11,376 nt of DNA from Pseudomonadota bacterium. GTDB lineage: Bacteria; Pseudomonadota; Alphaproteobacteria; Sphingomonadales; Sphingomonadaceae. Below are positions 7,192-11,376 of the stretch, piece after piece (the stretch's first letter is position 1; each line of letters starts with the position of its first letter). The position numbers were made by a program, and so were the translations under genes. Location: assembly GCA_023427285.1 (NCBI GenBank), contig JAEZBH010000022.1, positions 1 through 11,376 of the forward strand, read 5' to 3'. The notes beneath the pieces are model-generated. The model was given only the letters and a program-made list of their open reading frames with translations, had not been told where the DNA came from and made no database searches.

Positions 7192-7218
7192 TCTGGCCGA
7201 ACAGCCTTCTCGGCCAGA
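7192..7218. repeat. Perfect 9-bp inverted repeat in the trxC-ppc intergenic region
   Basis: TCTGGCCGA (7192-7200) and TCGGCCAGA (7210-7218) are exact inverted copies separated by nine bases. It lies near the middle of the divergent region, about 90 bases before ppc and 104 before trxC. It could be a dimeric-regulator operator or a hairpin in a ppc leader. No T-tract follows. Confidence 0.5.
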
Positions 7219-7243
7219 ACGATCCGCCGCAGGCCAGTCATCC

Positions 7244-7273
7244 TGCGGCAGATTGGCTGCGGCAGATTGGCTG
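7244..7273. repeat. 14-bp tandem duplication upstream of ppc
   Basis: The unit TGCGGCAGATTGGC occurs twice head to tail (7244-7257 and 7258-7271), followed by TG, the first two bases of a third copy. It lies about 35 bases before the ppc start, where it would change promoter or leader spacing. Such short tandem repeats can vary in copy number between strains. Confidence 0.75.
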
Positions 7274-7280
7274 TGCGCAA

Positions 7281-7292
7281 CAGAACGTTCTG
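7281..7292. promoter_or_regulatory. 12-bp perfect palindrome next to the ppc ribosome site
   Basis: CAGAACGTTCTG is its own reverse complement and ends two bases before the ppc ribosome site GGAG (7295-7298). A protein bound there would block transcription or translation start. A related CCAGAAC half occurs at 7213-7220. It is not the direct-repeat GTTC-N7-GTTC LexA box known in alphaproteobacteria. Confidence 0.4.
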
Positions 7293-7307
7293 GCGGAGAT
7301 ATGCCCT

Positions 7308-10025
7308 ATGTCCCGATCCGCTTCTTCTCCGGCTTCAACGCCTTCCGCCAGCGCCCGGGAAGACGTGCGGCACCTTGGCCGCCTGCTTGGCGATGTTATT
7401 CGCACCTTTAATGGCCAGCACCTGTTCGATCAGACCGAGGCCATCCGCCGCGCCTCGATCGAGGCGCACCGCACCCCCGGCCCAGAGCAGGATGCCGCGC
7501 TTGCCGCCCGCCTCAACGCCCTCAGCCTTGAGGACATGCTGAATTTCGTGCGCGGCTTCCTGTGCTTCTCGCTTTTGTCCAATCTGGCGGAAGATCGTCA
7601 GGCCGCCCGTGCCGCCCTGCAAATCAATGAAGATAGGCGGCCAGACACGCTGGAGAAGGCCGTCATCGCCTTGCAGGCCAAGGGCGTAGCGCTTGCGGAT
7701 ATTACCGCCACGCTGGATCAGGCGCTGATCGCCCCCGTTCTGACCGCCCACCCCACCGAAGTCAGGCGCAAAAGCGTTATCGACCGGGAACATGCCATTA
7801 CCCGCATCATGACCTTGCAGGACCGTGAGAGCGACCCTGCCCTGCGCGCGGAACTTGAGGCGGATCTGGCCCGCGAAATTGCCATTTTGTGGAACACGCG
7901 CCCGCTTCGCGCCGTGCGCATTACGGTTGCAGATGAAATCGACAATGCGCTGTCCTATTTCCGCACCACTTTTCTGCACGTGTTGCCGCGCCTGCACCTG
8001 CAATGGCAGGCGCTGCTCGGCAACCGCTCCCTGCCTGCTTTCCTGCGCATCGGCAGCTGGATCGGCGGCGACAGGGACGGCAACCCCAACGTCTCGGCCG
8101 CCACCCTTCGCTATGCCCTGCGTCATCAGGCCCGCACGGCGCTTGGCCATTACCTTGACGAAGTGCATGCGCTGGGGGGCACATTATCCCTTTCAGACAC
8201 GCTCATTGCCGTCACGCCGGACCTGCGGCATCTGGCCGAGACGAGCGGGGACAACTCGCCCCACCGGGCCGACGAGCCTTATCGACGGGCGCTCAGCGGC
8301 ATGTATGCAAGACTTGCCGCCAGCTATGTGGCATTGGCCGAAGACCTGCCGCCGCGCCGCGCTTCTTTCCCGGCCCCCGCTTACGAGAGCGCCGAAGATT
8401 TCCTGACGGACCTGCGCATCGTTCGCGCCTCTCTGGCCTCAGGCCCCGCCCCGCTGGATATTCGGCGGCTGGACACCCTGATCTCTGCCGTGCAGACGTT
8501 CGGCTTTCATCTGGCCACGCTCGATTTGCGCCAGAATGCGGATGTGCATGTTCGCGTGGTCGGCGAACTCCTGCGCCAGGCGGGCGTTGAGGCGGACTAT
8601 GCGGCGCTGGAGGAAGACGCGCGCATCCGTTGCCTTCAAGAAGAACTTGGGCACCCGCGCCTGCTGTACAATCCGTATCAGGACTATTCAGAGGAAACCG
8701 AGAAGGAGCTGGAGATCCTGCGCACGCTGGCCGATGCCCACGTCCGCTACGGCCCGGCCTGCGTCAAACAGTATATCGTCTCCAAAACCAGCGGCGTCTC
8801 CAACCTGCTGGAGGTTTATGTGCTGCTGAAAGAGGTCGGGCTGTATCGCCCCGGCGCGCCGCCGCGCTGCCCCGTCATGGCCGTTCCCCTGTTCGAGACG
8901 ATCGCTGATCTGCACAATGGCCCGGCCATTATGGACCGGTTCCTTGGCCTGCCGGAAATATCCGCCCTCTCCCATGCGGGCGATGCCATTCAGGAAGTGA
9001 TGATCGGCTACTCCGACAGCAACAAGGATGGCGGCTATCTCACCTCCATATGGTCACTGCATCAGGCCGCAAGCGCTCTGGTGGATGTGCTCCAGCGCCA
9101 CAATTTACGGCTCCAGCTGTTCCATGGCCGGGGCGGGGCGGTGGGGCGCGGCGGCGGCTCCGCCTTTGCCGCCATTCGCGCCCAGCCCGCAGGCACGGTT
9201 GGCGCGCGCATCCGCATCACCGAGCAGGGCGAAGTCATCGCCGCCAAGTACGGCAACCCGGCCATTGGCACCGCCAGCCTTGAGTCCATGACAGCGGCAA
9301 GCCTGCTTGCCACCCTCGACCCGCCTGATCTGGGCGAGAACCTTGCCCGCTTCAGCGCGGCGCTTGCCGCCATGAGCGATGCCGCCTTTCACGCCTATCG
9401 CGCCCTTGTGTACGACACGCCCGGCTTTACCGATTTCTTCCGCGCCGCGACGCCCATTACAGAAATATCCGAACTCAAGATCGGCTCGCGCCCGGCCAGT
9501 CGCACCGCCTCGCCCGCAATCGAGGATTTGCGCGCCATACCGTGGGTATTTTCGTGGGCGCAGGCGCGCATCATGCTGCCGGGCTGGTACGGCGTCGGCA
9601 CGGCACTTTCCACCTGTGCCGATCCCTCTATTCTGAAGGAAATGACAGCCGCCTGGCCCTTCTTCCGCGCAGCGCTGTCCAACCTGGAAATGGTGCTCGC
9701 CAAGTCGGACATGGCGGTTGCGGCTGATTATGCCGCACTGGTGCCTGATGCTGATTTACGCACCCAGGTGTTCGGCAGAATTCAGGAAGAATGGCAGCGC
9801 ACCCACGATGCCCTGCTCGCCCTGACCGAACAGAGCAACCTGTTGGATCATAGCCCAGACACCCAGCACGCCATTCGCCTGCGCCTGCCCTATATCGAAC
9901 CGCTCAACAGCTTGCAGGTGGAGTTGATCCGCCGTCGCCGCGCGGGAGAAGACTCGCCGGGCATTCGCGAGGGTATTCACCTGACCATCAACGGCATAGC
10001 AGCCGGACTGCGCAACACGGGCTGA
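7308..10025 (+). CDS. ppc: Phosphoenolpyruvate carboxylase
   Basis: This 905-residue enzyme, within the bacterial family range, adds bicarbonate to phosphoenolpyruvate to give oxaloacetate, refilling the TCA cycle in the cytoplasm. Visible landmarks are the catalytic histidine His148 in TAHPTEVRRKS, GGDRDGNPNV at 253-262, GYSDSNKDGG at 567-576, the flexible catalytic loop HGRGGAVGRGG at 606-616, TEQGEVIAAKYG at 638-649, GSRPASR at 726-732, FSWAQARIMLPGWYGVG at 748-764, and the invariant C-terminal RNTG at 902-905. Lys799 in LAKSD and Asn903 match allosteric aspartate-site residues of the E. coli enzyme, so aspartate inhibition is likely. ATG 7308 is chosen because GGAG lies 9 bases upstream; the frame is open to 6615 but that extension runs antisense through trxC and is not PEPC-like. 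The alternative ATG at 7301 is in another frame. It appears monocistronic, preceded by repeats that may be regulatory, and no hairpin terminator follows it. Confidence 0.96.
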   Translation: MSRSASSPASTPSASAREDVRHLGRLLGDVIRTFNGQHLFDQTEAIRRASIEAHRTPGPEQDAALAARLNALSLEDMLNFVRGFLCFSLLSNLAEDRQAARAALQINEDRRPDTLEKAVIALQAKGVALADITATLDQALIAPVLTAHPTEVRRKSVIDREHAITRIMTLQDRESDPALRAELEADLAREIAILWNTRPLRAVRITVADEIDNALSYFRTTFLHVLPRLHLQWQALLGNRSLPAFLRIGSWIGGDRDGNPNVSAATLRYALRHQARTALGHYLDEVHALGGTLSLSDTLIAVTPDLRHLAETSGDNSPHRADEPYRRALSGMYARLAASYVALAEDLPPRRASFPAPAYESAEDFLTDLRIVRASLASGPAPLDIRRLDTLISAVQTFGFHLATLDLRQNADVHVRVVGELLRQAGVEADYAALEEDARIRCLQEELGHPRLLYNPYQDYSEETEKELEILRTLADAHVRYGPACVKQYIVSKTSGVSNLLEVYVLLKEVGLYRPGAPPRCPVMAVPLFETIADLHNGPAIMDRFLGLPEISALSHAGDAIQEVMIGYSDSNKDGGYLTSIWSLHQAASALVDVLQRHNLRLQLFHGRGGAVGRGGGSAFAAIRAQPAGTVGARIRITEQGEVIAAKYGNPAIGTASLESMTAASLLATLDPPDLGENLARFSAALAAMSDAAFHAYRALVYDTPGFTDFFRAATPITEISELKIGSRPASRTASPAIEDLRAIPWVFSWAQARIMLPGWYGVGTALSTCADPSILKEMTAAWPFFRAALSNLEMVLAKSDMAVAADYAALVPDADLRTQVFGRIQEEWQRTHDALLALTEQSNLLDHSPDTQHAIRLRLPYIEPLNSLQVELIRRRRAGEDSPGIREGIHLTINGIAAGLRNTG

Positions 10026-10084
10026 GCCCTCTACGAGAAAGAACCATAGAAATAAATGAAACCGCAAAGCTGAATGTTTAGCCT

Positions 10085-10112
10085 AAAACATAAACGCTGG
10101 TAGAAAACATAA
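10085..10112. repeat. Pair of 9-bp direct repeats AAAACATAA
   Basis: AAAACATAA occurs at 10085-10093 and again at 10104-10112, 19 bases start to start, close to two helical turns. This places both copies on the same face of DNA, as in sites for cooperative regulators. It sits in an AT-rich stretch, so chance is possible. Confidence 0.4.
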
Positions 10113-10148
10113 TCCAAAAGAATGCACTTTGCCCGCTCGAGCAGGTTG

Positions 10149-10172
10149 GTTAACCATTTATTCATGATTAAC
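10149..10172. promoter_or_regulatory. Inverted repeat with CtrA-like half-site TTAACCAT
   Basis: GTTAACCAT (10149-10157) and ATGATTAAC (10164-10172) match as inverted copies at 8 of 9 positions with a TTATTC spacer. TTAACCAT and TTAA-containing halves resemble binding sites of CtrA, the alphaproteobacterial regulator of cell cycle and motility, but the classical TTAA-N7-TTAA spacing is not met. It lies about 200 bases upstream of the diguanylate cyclase start. Confidence 0.35.
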
Positions 10173-10233
10173 AGATTTATAACCTTTCGGTAGAAGCGTT
10201 GCGGCACCTTGTGTAAATGAGTACGAGCACGCC

Positions 10234-10257
10234 TTGGCCCACGCAGCTAATGGCCAA
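10234..10257. repeat. Inverted repeat TTGGCC-N12-GGCCAA
   Basis: TTGGCC (10234-10239) and GGCCAA (10252-10257) are exact inverted copies with centres 18 bases apart, about 120-140 bases before the diguanylate cyclase start. The geometry suits a dimeric regulator. Six-base arms in a GC-rich genome make chance possible. Confidence 0.3.
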
Positions 10258-10375
10258 TGTGATTTTGCGTTGCGGTGATAATCATGGCAGTTACGAAACG
10301 TCCCCCACTCCCCTCGTCCTCTGAATTTCGCACGATCCGCACCATCCACACGGATTATTGCAATCAGGTGCGCCC

Positions 10376-11376
10376 GTGACCCTGGTTGCCCCGCTTGGAT
10401 TGAGCCGTTGGGAGTCGGCCTGCGCTGCCGAAAAAGCCTCTGCACGCGCGCAGATCACCGCCGCCATCGAGCACGATACGGCGTCCCTCGTATCGGTATT
10501 TTACGACGTCTTTCTGCATCATGAGGCCAGCGCCGCCTTCCTGTCCCATTCCGTGGTGCAGGAGCGGCTGTCCGGTGCCTTGCGCAACTGGCTGCTCGGC
10601 CTGATCAACATCGATCCCATGGAGCGCTCGGCTGAGTTCGAGCAGCTTCAGCTGCGCATCGGCGAGGTGCATGCCAGGATCAACATTCCCAACCATCTGG
10701 TCATGGCAGGCGCAACCCTGCTCAAAACCGAGATCTCCCGGCGGATCATGGCCAACTGCACAGACGCGGCCTCGCTGGGGAAGAGCCTGATTCTCCTGAA
10801 CGAGCTAATGGATCACGCCGTTCGGATCATGAGTTCGGCCTACGACACCAATGCGCGCGAGAACATCAAGGAAAACGAGGCCTACCGCCATCTGGCGCTG
10901 GGCGAAGACGTTGACCTTGAGCGGGAGAGCCAGCGCGCCGCGCTCATGGAATGGAGCCAGAGCGTGCTGTTCAGCCTGCTGGCGGACGCCGCCTACAGCG
11001 GGCGCGACACCCTTTCCGCCTCGCCCTTCGGCCTCTGGGTGCGCCACCGGGCCCGCCACCTGTTCGCCGGCTCTGACCTGCTGAAGCAAATCGAAACCTC
11101 CATGCTGGCCATCGACGCCAAACTCCTGCCTGCCATCGGCGAGGCTGCGGGCGGGCCTGACCTTCCCCAGCTGATTACGAAGCTGAAGACGCAGGTTGAG
11201 GAAATCAAATACCTGCTCGGCACACTGTTTCAGGCCGCCGCCTCTGTGGAGAACGGGCGCGACCCGCTCACCCGCACGCTCAACCGCCGGTTCCTGCCGG
11301 CACTGCTTGGCCGCGAGATCAGCTTGGCCAATACCAACACCGTGCCGCTGTCGCTGCTGATGGTGGACGTGGATCA
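10376..11376 (+). CDS. dosC: Globin-coupled heme sensor diguanylate cyclase, DosC/YddV type (partial, 3' truncated by window)
   Basis: 333 codons are visible before the window ends. The N-terminal ~160 residues form a sensor globin: the distal-pocket Tyr43 (VFYDVFL) and Leu65 (ERLSGAL), and the proximal heme ligand His99 in EVHARINIP, match E. coli DosC Tyr43, Leu65 and His98 almost position for position. A helical middle domain (about 165-290) contains FGLWVRHRARHLF at 218-230, as in DosC. The GGDEF domain begins at DPLTRTLNRRFLP (296-308) and reaches LLMVDVD, whose Asp331 is an expected metal ligand; the GGDEF signature itself lies beyond the edge. The protein should make cyclic di-GMP under control of O2 bound to heme, in the cytoplasm. 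The GTG at 10376 is chosen because AGGTG sits 5 bases upstream, it gives DosC-like numbering, and TGA 10322-10324 closes the frame upstream; TTG 10358 is the alternative. Whether a partner phosphodiesterase (DosP) follows cannot be seen. Confidence 0.9.
   Translation, partial: MTLVAPLGLSRWESACAAEKASARAQITAAIEHDTASLVSVFYDVFLHHEASAAFLSHSVVQERLSGALRNWLLGLINIDPMERSAEFEQLQLRIGEVHARINIPNHLVMAGATLLKTEISRRIMANCTDAASLGKSLILLNELMDHAVRIMSSAYDTNARENIKENEAYRHLALGEDVDLERESQRAALMEWSQSVLFSLLADAAYSGRDTLSASPFGLWVRHRARHLFAGSDLLKQIETSMLAIDAKLLPAIGEAAGGPDLPQLITKLKTQVEEIKYLLGTLFQAAASVENGRDPLTRTLNRRFLPALLGREISLANTNTVPLSLLMVDVD

Larger units (their letters stand above)
10026..10375. other. 350-bp gap between ppc and the globin diguanylate cyclase
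   Basis: No convincing gene is seen. The ppc-proximal half (about 10040-10190) is AT-rich and holds direct repeats at 10085-10112 and an inverted repeat at 10149-10172. The distal half is closer to genome composition and holds a TTGGCC/GGCCAA dyad at 10234-10257 and a 35-codon ATG frame (10217-10324) in phase with the downstream gene but lacking a ribosome site. No clear -35/-10 pair and no ppc terminator could be identified. Confidence 0.6.

Noticed and set aside
7089..7280. 64-residue N-terminal extension of thioredoxin 2
   Set aside because: AGGAG lies 8 bases before ATG 7086-7088, and the sequence from there starts as other TrxC proteins do.
7281..7292. LexA/SOS box reading of CAGAACGTTCTG
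   Set aside because: Alphaproteobacterial LexA sites are direct repeats GTTC-N7-GTTC, which this palindrome is not, and ppc is not a DNA-damage gene.
6615..7307. 231-codon N-terminal extension of PEP carboxylase
   Set aside because: It runs antisense through trxC, is not PEPC-like, and a good ribosome site precedes ATG 7308.
10158..10445. 95-codon minus-strand frame in the gap before the globin diguanylate cyclase
   Set aside because: It overlaps the start of the diguanylate cyclase antisense and has no recognisable domain.
1..11376. Defence island, prophage, transposon or CRISPR array
   Set aside because: No transposase, integrase, terminal repeats, spaced direct repeats or defence domains were seen; the gene content is housekeeping, catabolic and sensory.

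Overview
The window looks like an ordinary chromosomal stretch from a GC-rich alphaproteobacterium. A sphingomonad-like lineage is my best guess, from the style of the propionyl-CoA carboxylase C-terminus and from TTAACCAT-type motifs; this is inference and no database was searched. There are no tRNA or rRNA genes, CRISPR arrays, transposases or phage genes. Coding density is high. The exceptions are an AT-rich gap at 6397-6632, a 219-bp divergent promoter region at 7089-7307 and a 350-bp gap at 10026-10375.

Layout. (1) 1-2411 (+) holds the end of methylmalonyl-CoA mutase followed by the biotin-carrying alpha subunit of propionyl-CoA carboxylase (pccA). Together they convert propionyl-CoA to succinyl-CoA. 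A strong terminator follows. (2) 2582-4889 (+) is a compact three-gene operon: an Asp-nucleophile alpha/beta epoxide hydrolase, a TIM-barrel isomerase of the hydroxypyruvate/2-oxotetronate isomerase type with all four metal ligands, and a SnoaL/NTF2-like protein. The first two overlap by one base and the third has a strong RBS. The operon ends in a hairpin terminator facing a convergent gene. (3) 4963-6396 (-) encodes a cytosolic PAS-PAS chemoreceptor with no membrane segment; a good sigma70-type promoter can be seen in its AT-rich upstream region. (4) 6633-7088 (-) is thioredoxin 2 (trxC), divergent from (5) ppc at 7308-10025 (+), phosphoenolpyruvate carboxylase. The region between them holds a 9-bp inverted repeat, a 14-bp tandem duplication and a 12-bp perfect palindrome next to the ppc RBS. 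(6) After a repeat-rich 350-bp gap, a heme-globin-coupled diguanylate cyclase (DosC/YddV type) begins with GTG at 10376 and runs off the window in its GGDEF domain. It is easily missed because no stop codon lies inside the window.

Taken together, the window mixes central carbon metabolism (propionate assimilation and PEP carboxylation, both bicarbonate-consuming) with environmental sensing (a soluble chemoreceptor and an O2-sensing c-di-GMP synthase). I do not see a clearly new defence or mobile system. The least explained element is the epoxide hydrolase / isomerase / SnoaL operon, whose substrate cannot be read from sequence. The regulatory repeats upstream of ppc and of the globin diguanylate cyclase are the next best leads.
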